Source of the DNA: Chloroflexota bacterium
GTDB lineage: Bacteria > Chloroflexota > UBA11872
NCBI GenBank assembly: GCA_026707185.1
Contig: JAPOXI010000057.1
Location: forward strand, 1 to 40,445
DNA length: 40,445 bases
Reading direction: 5' to 3'
Shown: in pieces, positions 7,901 through 14,669 of the stretch
How positions within the stretch are numbered: position 1 is the stretch's first letter
Layout of the letters: each line of letters starts with the position of its first letter
Position numbers and translations under genes: made by a program
Notes under the pieces: generated by a model
The model's input: only the letters and a program-made list of their open reading frames with translations
The model's database searches: none
What the model was told of the DNA's origin: nothing

Positions 7901-9030
7901 CCCAGGTCCTCCCTCCGCTTCCGGACCTCGACGTAGAACATCGAGCTGATGGTCTTGCGGACCTGATCGTCGGGCGGGTACGTGGCCTCGAAGTGCTCCG
8001 CCAGCGCGTCAATCGCCGCGGTGGAGTCGCAGCCCTTCACCCACGCCTGCCATGTCTGCCAGGCCTCCTGCAGCTTGTCGGGAACCGCGGCGGCCTCCCA
8101 CGGCCACCCCTCCGGCGGCGGGGACGTGTCCGGTTTTCCAACCTCATCTGAGGTCGAAGAATCGGACACCTGCGCCGGCGTGCCACGTTCTGTGACCGCA
8201 TCGGCGGTCGCGGAATGTTGCGCGGGCGCCGGCATCTCCTGGTCGATCTCGTCGACCTGCTCAAACTCCGCGTCGATGGTCGGCGGCTCGAACGCGGTGT
8301 CCTCCGGCAGTTTCGGGGCCTCCCCGAGCGGCACGCGCTGCGTGCCCCGCCGCCCGTCCCCAAGCTGCGGCACCTTCCGCATCTCGTCCGGCAACTCGCC
8401 GCGCGCGAGCTGGCTGGGATCCACCTTGACGTCGATCACCGGCACCGCGTAGCGGTTCGTCTTGCCGTCCCGCATCCGCATCCGCGGGTCGATCCGCAGC
8501 GTTGCCGGGATCATGACGTTGTTGGCGCTGCCCAGGGCCAGCAGGTCGGCGACGCCGGCCAACTCGCCGGCGGCGAACCAACTGCCGGTCATGAGCCGCC
8601 AGGTCCCGACGCTCTTGGTCCCCGGCAGGATCAGCCAGAGGTACGTCGTCGGCTTGCACTCCCGCTCCTGCGGGTCGTCCGAGCACAGGCAGTCGCTTTG
8701 CGTCAACTGCTCGGTGACGCCGTTGCAGCGCCGCTGGAGGCCGCTCTGGACCCACAACTCAAACCACTGTTCGAGGTACTTGCGGGGCGGCAGCACGATC
8801 TCGATTTCGTTGGCCTCGGTGACCACCTCCCACTCGGGGCCGCGCTGCGACTGCCAGGGCTTGATCTCCCCGCCGAACCTGGCCGCGATCTGCTCGATCA
8901 ACTCGCGGCTGGCCGACGTGAACCGGAACGTGTCGAGGCGCACCGGCCGGCCGCGCGGGCCGCGTTCGCCCAGGCGGATCCGCCCCAACTCCCGCAGCTT
9001 GCGTTGGCGCTCGATGGTTTCAATCGGCAT
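7897..9030 (-). CDS. phiC31 gp3-like recombination directionality factor family protein
   Basis: 377 residues. The first ~230 match the gp3-like family seen in actinophages: MPIETIERQRKLRELGRIRL, RLDTFRFTSASRELIE, EWEVVTEANEIEIVLPP, FELWVQSGLQRRCNGVTE, DDPQERECKPTTYLW and a GTWRLMTGSWFAAGELAG block, then AVPVIDVKVDPSQLARGELP. Five cysteines are kept (RRC, DCLC, EC). In phiC31 the homolog turns a serine integrase toward excision. Here the only integrase is a tyrosine recombinase, so a different role (DNA binding in recombination or replication) is likely. A long acidic, Pro/Thr-rich linker (about 235-320) and a C-terminal helical domain rich in tryptophan (WPWEAAAV, WQTWQAWVKG) are extra. Its start overlaps the nuclease gene by 11 bp. 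Confidence 0.8.
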   Translation of the reverse strand: MPIETIERQRKLRELGRIRLGERGPRGRPVRLDTFRFTSASRELIEQIAARFGGEIKPWQSQRGPEWEVVTEANEIEIVLPPRKYLEQWFELWVQSGLQRRCNGVTEQLTQSDCLCSDDPQERECKPTTYLWLILPGTKSVGTWRLMTGSWFAAGELAGVADLLALGSANNVMIPATLRIDPRMRMRDGKTNRYAVPVIDVKVDPSQLARGELPDEMRKVPQLGDGRRGTQRVPLGEAPKLPEDTAFEPPTIDAEFEQVDEIDQEMPAPAQHSATADAVTERGTPAQVSDSSTSDEVGKPDTSPPPEGWPWEAAAVPDKLQEAWQTWQAWVKGCDSTAAIDALAEHFEATYPPDDQVRKTISSMFYVEVRKRREDLG

Positions 9031-9955
9031 CGGGCATCTCCAGCGCCGGCGGCGTCAGCGGGTCCTGGACGACGCCGGTGCTGATCTCCCGCTGCCAGCG
9101 GAAGATCTCGCGGGCGTGGAGCGCCGTCTTGAAGATGGGCTCGTCACACTGCACGGGCACGAGCGCACAGTGGTCGGCCCGCAAGTGCAGGACCAAACCG
9201 CCGACGGTCTCCGGTACCGGGTGTTCCTCGCCGTCCCGCAGCTGGAAAAACTCCGCGTGCCGGTACATCGCCAACTGCAACGCCACCTCCGGGTAGACGG
9301 CCTTGCCGGTCTTGATGTCGAGCAGCCAGCGGTCGCCGTCGAGGTGGATGATGGCGTCGAGCGTGCCGGCGTAGCTTTCCGTGCGGTTGAACACGGTCAG
9401 TTCCGACGCCTCGAACACCGGCTGGAAGTCCCGCAGGAACTCCCCGAAACGGTCCATGTGCGCGCCAATTTCGGGGTCCGTGATGGTCGGCCGGGGCTTG
9501 CCCAACACGAACGCCTCGATGGCCTCATGGACCTCCGACCCGACGTCCATGCGCTCGCGCGAGTACCGGCGGGACGCCCCGCTGATCTTCCTCCGGATGT
9601 CCTCCCGGCTGATCGACAGCAAGCGGCACATCGCCCCGGCGATGTCGCCGTCCTTCAACATCGAGATGGCCTTGCGCGGCTGCGGCTTGGCGGCCCGCAG
9701 CAACTCGACCGCCTGGTCGAGATCGCCGGCGACGAGCGATTCGAGCGCGGCCAGGTGGTCCCCGCCGCGGAGCATCCGGCCGATCTCCTCGTGGTGGCTC
9801 AGCGCGTACTCGGCCGCCAGCTTCGTGGCCCAGTCCTCCATCCAGGGCTTCGGCAGCACGTCCAGCATCGTGGTCGCGCTCCAGTAGGGCCGCGTGTCCT
9901 TGTCGGTGTACCAGCGGCCGCGGTTGGTCGTGACGCGCACGCTCCGCCGGCTCAT
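9020..9955 (-). CDS. PD-(D/E)XK nuclease, RecB/Cas4-like exonuclease
   Basis: 311 residues from ATG 9955, which is ATGA-coupled to the small gene upstream (a start 12 bp earlier is possible). Nuclease motifs in order: a helical GSEVHEAIEAF (motif with the conserved histidine), then SYAGTLDAIIHLDGDRWLLD supplying the metal-binding aspartates, DIKTGK (the E/D-x-K core), and the QLAMYRHAEFF motif with conserved Gln and Tyr. It presumably resects double-strand ends for recombination. No RecT/Beta-type annealase lies next to it; the gp3-like protein occupies that place, so the two may work together (inference). Confidence 0.87.
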   Translation of the reverse strand: MSRRSVRVTTNRGRWYTDKDTRPYWSATTMLDVLPKPWMEDWATKLAAEYALSHHEEIGRMLRGGDHLAALESLVAGDLDQAVELLRAAKPQPRKAISMLKDGDIAGAMCRLLSISREDIRRKISGASRRYSRERMDVGSEVHEAIEAFVLGKPRPTITDPEIGAHMDRFGEFLRDFQPVFEASELTVFNRTESYAGTLDAIIHLDGDRWLLDIKTGKAVYPEVALQLAMYRHAEFFQLRDGEEHPVPETVGGLVLHLRADHCALVPVQCDEPIFKTALHAREIFRWQREISTGVVQDPLTPPALEMPDAD

Positions 9956-10068
9956 GGCGTCACCCATTCGATCCAGTGGGCGATGGCGAGTTGCGCCCCG
10001 AGCGCGAGACAGGCCAGCGACCAGGCGACGAACAAGAGGACGGCGGTCACGTACCCGAGGCGGCTCAT
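9952..10068 (-). CDS. Single-pass membrane micropeptide (38 aa)
   Basis: MSRLGY followed by one hydrophobic helix (about residues 7-31) and a short WIEWVTP tail. ATGA overlaps at both ends (9952-9955 and 10065-10068) make it a real part of the operon. Function unknown; size and topology resemble holin-like or membrane-anchoring micropeptides, but no lysin is present. Confidence 0.6.
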   Translation of the reverse strand: MSRLGYVTAVLLFVAWSLACLALGAQLAIAHWIEWVTP

Positions 10069-10313
10069 GCGGCGGCTTCTTTCGCCACCACCCGCAACTC
10101 GGTGCAGAGCCGGTCCATGCTGAACTCGGGCGCGGTGGGCGGGTACATGACGCGCCACCAGTGGCCGAACTTGCGGTCGCCCTGCGACCGAACCGCGCTG
10201 GTCGCGGGCTCCTGCCACACCGTGTCCAAGATCTGCGAGTCCGGCGCCCGGTTCTTCAACGCCTCGCATCGCGGGCAGGTTCCGGGCTTGGGCTTATACT
10301 TGCTCTGCGCCAT
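10065..10313 (-). CDS. Hypothetical protein (82 aa)
   Basis: ATG at 10313 is preceded by AGGAG about 10 bp upstream. The protein has an N-terminal basic segment (SKYKPKPG), a single CPRC pair, and an alpha-helical C-terminus (MDRLCTELRVVAKEAAA). It is the first of the continuous overlapped block, 24 bp after a long hairpin. Family not recognised. Confidence 0.65.
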   Translation of the reverse strand: MAQSKYKPKPGTCPRCEALKNRAPDSQILDTVWQEPATSAVRSQGDRKFGHWWRVMYPPTAPEFSMDRLCTELRVVAKEAAA

Positions 10314-10337
10314 TGGATATACGCTCCTTTTCGGCGC

Positions 10338-10374
10338 AACAGGGGTCGGTCCTGCTAAACGTCCGGCCCCTGTT
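10338..10374. terminator. Long 12-bp stem hairpin between regulator and operon
   Basis: AACAGGGGTCGG (10338-10349) pairs with CCGGCCCCTGTT (10363-10374) with one G-U wobble and a 13-nt loop. On the minus strand it lies between the Cro-like gene and the rest of the leftward operon and lacks a U-run, so it is more likely an attenuation, processing or antitermination site than a full terminator. On the plus strand four T follow, so bidirectional use is possible. Confidence 0.5.
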
Positions 10375-10401
10375 TTGCTGTCGGGTCAGGCGTGGGCCTG
10401 C

Positions 10402-10641
10402 TCACTCACTGGCTCCAGCCAGCACCCGCTGTCTGGCTTCGTCGGCGGCCGCCTCGGCTTCTTCGAGACGTTCCAGCGCGGCGTGGGTGCGCTCCACGAA
10501 TCCGTCCGGGGTTCGCCGGCGTTCGTTGAGCACGGCACTCAGCGCGCTGGGGTCCATGCCCATCGCGCTGGCGAGCGCCTGCTGCCTGATGCCACTCTCG
10601 GCGATCCGGCCGCGGAGCTTGCGGATTTCGTTCGTTCCCAT
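10402..10641 (-). CDS. Cro-like XRE-family regulator (79 aa)
   Basis: Start at ATG 10641, chosen because AAGGGA lies 6 bp upstream and the earlier TTG start would run through the operator. Residues about 5-50 form an XRE helix-turn-helix: IRQQALASAMGMDPSALSAV with the recognition helix around DPSALSAV, then NERRRTPDGF. The C-terminal third is a charged amphipathic helix (ALERLEEAEAAADEARQR), probably for dimerisation. Transcribed divergently from the CI-like repressor, so it takes the Cro position of the switch and leads the leftward early operon. Confidence 0.8.
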   Translation of the reverse strand: MGTNEIRKLRGRIAESGIRQQALASAMGMDPSALSAVLNERRRTPDGFVERTHAALERLEEAEAAADEARQRVLAGASE

Positions 10642-10671
10642 GCACGGTCCCTTCGACGGACGTATACCTGA

Positions 10672-10691
10672 TGGGTACATATCGTTACCCA
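10672..10691. promoter_or_regulatory. Dyad operator in CI/Cro intergenic region
   Basis: Perfect inverted half-sites TGGGTA (10672-10677) and TACCCA (10686-10691) with an 8-bp centre, 31 bp upstream of the Cro-like start and overlapping the -10 of the leftward promoter. This is the expected place and form for the repressor operator. A further ACCCA-T-TGGGT site occurs at 17244-17254 near the replication genes. Confidence 0.6.
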
Positions 10692-10710
10692 ATAGGGCCT
10701 AGCGTGTCAA
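10682..10710 (-). promoter_or_regulatory. Leftward early promoter (PL-like)
   Basis: On the minus strand a consensus TTGACA (plus-strand 10705-10710) is followed after 17 bp by TAACGA (10682-10687). It drives the Cro-like gene and the long leftward operon. The -10 lies inside the dyad operator, so a bound repressor would exclude polymerase. Confidence 0.55.
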
Positions 10711-10733
10711 CCACAAGTTATGGAAACTAGGCC
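10696..10733. promoter_or_regulatory. GGCCTAG/CTAGGCC inverted repeat
   Basis: Perfect 7-bp arms at 10696-10702 and 10727-10733 separated by 24 bp, bracketing the -35 of the leftward promoter. It could be a second operator pair for the divergent regulators, or an mRNA hairpin; no protein can be assigned. Confidence 0.35.
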
Positions 10734-10780
10734 AGCGTTCCTTACGGCTCCGAACACTGCCGCAGACGAACATCGACCAG

Positions 10781-11416
10781 GTGCTGGCCGCGAACATCAA
10801 AGCGGCTGTCTCTCGGTCGGGGCGGTCGCAGTACGACGTGTCCCTCGGCCTCGGGCGCTCGCCGAACTATCTGAATCGGATTGTGAACGGCCGGAAAGGG
10901 ATTACCCATGCGGGACTCCGGGATCTGGCCGCCGAGCTTGGCACCTCCGTCGGCGCTCTGGTGGATCCGTACTGGACGGACGAGGCGAACAACAGTGACA
11001 TCGTGGCGTCGTTCGTGCCCGTCTACCCCCAGGTGGCCGCGGCGGGCATCAGCGGCGGCACCGTGACGCATTTCCCGTCGGACGCCCGACCCTTCGTGTT
11101 CCATCGGCACCGGCTGGAAGCCGACGGCATGGTGCCGGAGTACTGCAAGGTCTTCCTGGTGGCGGGCGATTCCATGGCGCCCACGCTGCCCGATGGCTGC
11201 GCCCTGCTGGTGGACGGCCTGCAGACCAGACCCGTCATGAACGGGCTGTTTGTGATTCAGACAGGGACCGAGCTGTTCGTGAAGCGGTCCAAGCAATGCG
11301 GCCCCGGCTGGTGGTGGACGTGCGACAACGTCCAGTACCCCTCGACCCGCTGGAACCGAGAGACCACGGAGATCGTGGGCCAGGTGCGTTGGAGCATGAC
11401 GCGATTCGGATCGTGA
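10781..11416 (+). CDS. LexA/CI-like autocleaving phage repressor
   Basis: 211 residues from GTG 10781; no strong ribosome site is seen and the start is uncertain by a few codons. N-terminal XRE helix-turn-helix (about 5-60, recognition region SPNYLNRIVNGRKG), then an S24 peptidase domain: cleavage-type Ala88-Gly89 in QVAAAGISGG, catalytic Ser131 in AGDSMAPTLPDG and Lys168 in ELFVKRS. In this family RecA filaments stimulate self-cleavage, so induction by DNA damage is expected. It faces the Cro-like gene and the dyad operator, and is followed after 3 bp by the next gene, so the cargo is probably co-expressed in the integrated state. Confidence 0.88.
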   Translation: MLAANIKAAVSRSGRSQYDVSLGLGRSPNYLNRIVNGRKGITHAGLRDLAAELGTSVGALVDPYWTDEANNSDIVASFVPVYPQVAAAGISGGTVTHFPSDARPFVFHRHRLEADGMVPEYCKVFLVAGDSMAPTLPDGCALLVDGLQTRPVMNGLFVIQTGTELFVKRSKQCGPGWWWTCDNVQYPSTRWNRETTEIVGQVRWSMTRFGS

Positions 11417-11419
11417 CGT

Positions 11420-12253
11420 GTGAAGAATGCCTTCCAGGGATGCGTCGGTCTCGTCGTCGTCGGTTTGGTTCTTCTGATCGCGGCGGCAGTTATTGGAGTT
11501 GCTACCAGCGGTACAGAGCCAAATCCCGAGAGGGCGGCGGCTGCGCCACGTCCGACGTTGCAACCGACCGCGACGCCGAACGGCACCGTAGACGCGGGAA
11601 CTCAGGCATTGGCGGCCACAACCTCGCCTTTAGCGTCACCGGCCCCAACGTCCACACCCACGTTGACGCCAACGCCACGACCGACGCCGACAGCGACGCC
11701 GCTCGTGACGTACGCCGCTTGCGACGACGTACCCACCTACCTGCTGCGGCTGGATACCCAGGGTCGCGTGGCCGTCCAGCGAGAGCTTGTGCCCAGTCAG
11801 CCGGACGGCGACGACGACGGCTTTGCCTGCGGCGACCAGCTAGAGCACAAGCGCGAACTTGTCGATCTCAGCGCGATGAAGGCGACGCCGACAGCAGCCG
11901 CGACGCGTGCCGCAGCGCCGACCACCCGGCAACCAACGCGCGCACGGACGCCCTATCGTATGCCCACCAACCCCGCAGTCGCGGCCGATGCCGCAGCCAA
12001 GAAGTGTCTGAGCGCGTGGGATGGGTCTCACCGGGAAACGAACGAGTTGATCAAGGACGAGCTTGTTTCCCCGGATAGCTTTGAACATGTCGATACCTTC
12101 TATCGCACGACGCTGGTGCAAGGCGGGCGCATCCTCGTGCTGACGGTGGAGTTCTCTGCCGAGAATGCCTTCGGAGCGCGGCTTCGCGGCAAGGGATACG
12201 GCCACGTCGATGTCGCGTCCTGCCGAGCGGTCGCCGGTGGGTTGCTGGGATGA
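11420..12253 (+). CDS. Membrane-anchored protein with Excalibur-like motif
   Basis: 277 residues; GTG start 3 bp after the repressor. One N-terminal membrane helix (about 8-30), then a Pro/Thr/Ala-rich stalk (to about 95), then a small domain with cysteines C101 and C137 and an aspartate loop DGDDDGFAC (129-137), the calcium-binding signature of Excalibur domains. A second Pro/Thr-rich linker leads to a C-terminal domain (about 192-277) containing KDELVSPDSFEHV, LVLTVEFSAENAFGA and a closing cysteine. Predicted outside the cytoplasm. Linkage to the repressor suggests expression in the integrated state and a surface role, perhaps in exclusion of other phages. That role is inference. Confidence 0.7.
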   Translation: MKNAFQGCVGLVVVGLVLLIAAAVIGVATSGTEPNPERAAAAPRPTLQPTATPNGTVDAGTQALAATTSPLASPAPTSTPTLTPTPRPTPTATPLVTYAACDDVPTYLLRLDTQGRVAVQRELVPSQPDGDDDGFACGDQLEHKRELVDLSAMKATPTAAATRAAAPTTRQPTRARTPYRMPTNPAVAADAAAKKCLSAWDGSHRETNELIKDELVSPDSFEHVDTFYRTTLVQGGRILVLTVEFSAENAFGARLRGKGYGHVDVASCRAVAGGLLG

Positions 12254-12282
12254 CGACGTGTCAAGAAAAAACGGCGTGCTAA

Positions 12283-12426
12283 ATGCGTGTGACGAGTTGG
12301 GGTCGATCGGTGCTGGCGGCTATAGCAGATCTTGCGGCCACAGTCCTGGTGATCGCCGGTATGGCCCTCGCTGTCGCCGGCCTGATCCGCGTGCTCGAAT
12401 GGATCGCGGTCCAACACCTCTGGTGA
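12283..12426 (+). CDS. Single-pass membrane micropeptide (47 aa)
   Basis: ATG at 12283, TGA at 12424-12426. MRVTSWGRSV is followed by one long hydrophobic helix (LAATVLVIAGMALAVAGL) and an amphipathic end (IRVLEWIAVQHLW). It lies between two exported proteins on the same strand. No clear Shine-Dalgarno sequence is seen. Topology is convincing; function unknown. Confidence 0.55.
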   Translation: MRVTSWGRSVLAAIADLAATVLVIAGMALAVAGLIRVLEWIAVQHLW

Positions 12427-12450
12427 ACTTGCATTAGCGCCCGCGCGGCC

Positions 12451-14613
12451 GTGCGCGTGCTTCTGGCCTTGTGGTGGAGGGCCATGCTCGGAAGCCTGCT
12501 GCTGGCGGCCTGCGCGGACGTTCCGGCACCAGCGCCGGCGACTGACCCAACGCCCAATGTGCGGTCCTCGGTCTTGCGGCCGCGCGTGCTGACGGCCGAA
12601 GCAGCGACGCCTCCGGTGGCCGTCGACGCCGTCTCGCCCGCGGACTTCGTGTCGGTGGCGCCCGGAGAAAACCACACGTGCGCGTTGCGAGCCGACGGGC
12701 GGGCGGTGTGCTGGGGGGTAAACGATCACGGTCAACTCAACGTGCCGGATCGCGCGCGGTTTTCGTCACTCGCCTCGGGGTGGCATTTTACGTGCGGCAT
12801 CCAGACTGACGGGCGGCTCGCCTGCTGGGGCCGCAACAACCACCGGCAAGCCGAGCCCCCGGTGGGGCGGTTCACGGTCATTGACGCCGGATGGGACCAT
12901 GCCTGCGCCCTCAACGGCACGGACGCGACCTGCTGGGGCCGCGATGCTAACGGCCGCGCGACACCGCCGGTGGGCGTCCCGTTCACGACGATCGGTGCCG
13001 GAGCGGAGCATAGCTGCGGGTTGTCCACGTCCGGCGCCCTCGTCTGCTGGGGCAAGAATGACGATGGGCGCGCCCACTCGCGCGACGGACCGTTTCGGAC
13101 CGTGGCTGTCGGGATCGCCCACACGTGCGTCGTGCGAGATGACGGCATGCCGTTGTGCCAGGGAGCAAACGAGGCCGGCCAAGCGCATCCGCCGTCGACA
13201 GCCTTCACGCACATCAGCGCCGGTCATGACCACAGCTGCGGACGACAGTCCGGCGGCTGGGTGACGTGCTGGGGCGGCGAGCCAGACGATTCAGCGGCTG
13301 GCACCTTTGCGCCCCCTGGCCGCTTCACGTCGCTCAGCTCGGGCTGGCACACCTCCTGCGCGCTGGATGCCCGGACCGACGTCGTCTGCTGGCGATCGGC
13401 GCACACGGCGGTCGATCCTCGCCATCGTCCTCATGTGCTGCTGCAGGCCGTCGGTCCTGAATCCTCGCCGGTCCAAGGCCCCGTCGATGTGGCCCGGTGG
13501 CCCAGCGGCGGCCTCGCGATCGCCGGCAGGTCGGGTGCCATCGTCCGGCTCACGCCGCGACACCGTGCGTTCCCGATCCTTGACCTCACGGCGGTCGTCG
13601 ATGCCGACGGCGGCGAGAAAGGCCTGCTGAGCCTGGCGGTTGATCCGCGCTTCCCCGACGACGCCTACATCTACGTCTACTACACGCGCCCAAGCCCAGC
13701 CGATCCACGCACAACCGTGGCGCGCCTTTCCCGCTTTCCCGTTGTCGACGGTCGCGCCATGGCCCACGGCGAACTGGTGATCCTGGACATCGAGAGGCCC
13801 ACGCGATCGGAATTGCACTTCGGCGGGGCCATCCGGTTCGGACTCGACGACATGCTGTATCTGGGCGTTGGCGATGCCGAGTGCCTGACGTGTCCCCAGG
13901 ATCTGACATCGCTGCACGGAAAGATCATTCGAATCGATGTTCGCGATGCGTCAGCGGTCGAGCCCTATCGCATCCCCGACGACAACCCGTGGGTCGGCCG
14001 TCCGGACATTCGCCCGGAAGTCTGGGCCTATGGCCTGCGGAATCCCTGGCGAATGTCGATCGATGCAACGGACGGGCGCCTGTGGGTCGCCGATGTCGGC
14101 AGCGTTTGGCAGGAAGAAGTGACTGTGGCGGGCCCCGGGGACAACCTGGGCTGGCCGCGGCTCGAGGGCACGCTGTGCGCCAGCGTTGAGGAATCGGCGT
14201 CGCTCAGGGCGCATGCGCTTGAAGGACACGGGAACATCTACGACTCGCCGTGCACCGACATCGGCGACGTGACGGCACCGATCATTGAATATTCCCACCG
14301 CCAGGGGAATTGCGCGATTATCGGAGGGGCCGTCTATCGTGGGACGGCCATCCCCCGGCTGCAGGGCACGTACGTGTTCGGCGACTTCTGCAGCGGCCGC
14401 ATTTGGGCACGGGTCACGGACGCGAGCGACAGCTGGCGCATGCGAACGCTTGCCAGGATTCAGCATCTCATCGTTTCGTTCGGCGTTGATGCCGAAGGCG
14501 AGATGCTTGTGCTGACGCTCGACGGACCGATCTATCGGCTCACCGCGGCCAGCGACGAGGCCGCGGTTCCGGTGACACGCCGACCGCTGGCGATGTTTAT
14601 CACGCGCCGCTAG
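12451..14613 (+). CDS. RCC1-repeat plus sugar/sorbosone dehydrogenase lipoprotein
   Basis: 720 residues from GTG 12451; ATG 12484 is an alternative just after GGTGGAGGG. The signal ends in lipobox LLAAC (Cys21). Residues about 65-325 are seven RCC1-like propeller blades, each with a SxGxxHxCAL and CWGxNxxGQ pattern (for example APGENHTCALRADGRAVCWG). From about 340 onward is a second beta-propeller of the glucose/sorbosone dehydrogenase type: GEKGLLSLAVDPRFPDDAYI, HFGGAIRFG, YLGVGDAE, HGKIIRIDV, YGLRNPWRMSID, LWVADVGSVWQEEV and CAIIGGAVYRG. This type uses PQQ to oxidise sugars, with many members of unknown substrate. Two propellers on one cell-surface lipoprotein suggest ligand recognition plus catalysis. 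It is cargo, unrelated to element maintenance. Confidence 0.88.
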   Translation: MRVLLALWWRAMLGSLLLAACADVPAPAPATDPTPNVRSSVLRPRVLTAEAATPPVAVDAVSPADFVSVAPGENHTCALRADGRAVCWGVNDHGQLNVPDRARFSSLASGWHFTCGIQTDGRLACWGRNNHRQAEPPVGRFTVIDAGWDHACALNGTDATCWGRDANGRATPPVGVPFTTIGAGAEHSCGLSTSGALVCWGKNDDGRAHSRDGPFRTVAVGIAHTCVVRDDGMPLCQGANEAGQAHPPSTAFTHISAGHDHSCGRQSGGWVTCWGGEPDDSAAGTFAPPGRFTSLSSGWHTSCALDARTDVVCWRSAHTAVDPRHRPHVLLQAVGPESSPVQGPVDVARWPSGGLAIAGRSGAIVRLTPRHRAFPILDLTAVVDADGGEKGLLSLAVDPRFPDDAYIYVYYTRPSPADPRTTVARLSRFPVVDGRAMAHGELVILDIERPTRSELHFGGAIRFGLDDMLYLGVGDAECLTCPQDLTSLHGKIIRIDVRDASAVEPYRIPDDNPWVGRPDIRPEVWAYGLRNPWRMSIDATDGRLWVADVGSVWQEEVTVAGPGDNLGWPRLEGTLCASVEESASLRAHALEGHGNIYDSPCTDIGDVTAPIIEYSHRQGNCAIIGGAVYRGTAIPRLQGTYVFGDFCSGRIWARVTDASDSWRMRTLARIQHLIVSFGVDAEGEMLVLTLDGPIYRLTAASDEAAVPVTRRPLAMFITRR

Positions 14614-14669
14614 CGGGGTGCCGTTGCCGGGCCGTCAATGCGGATCCGGCCAGGGATTCGTCAACGAGG

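Noticed and set aside
9020..9955. Cas4 of a CRISPR system
   Set aside because: Nuclease fold is shared, but there are no other cas genes or arrays, no evident iron-sulfur cysteine set, and the gene is within a phage-type recombination operon.
8462..10123. 553-residue plus-strand frame across the gp3-like and nuclease genes
   Set aside because: Spans two well-supported minus-strand genes and has no recognisable domain.
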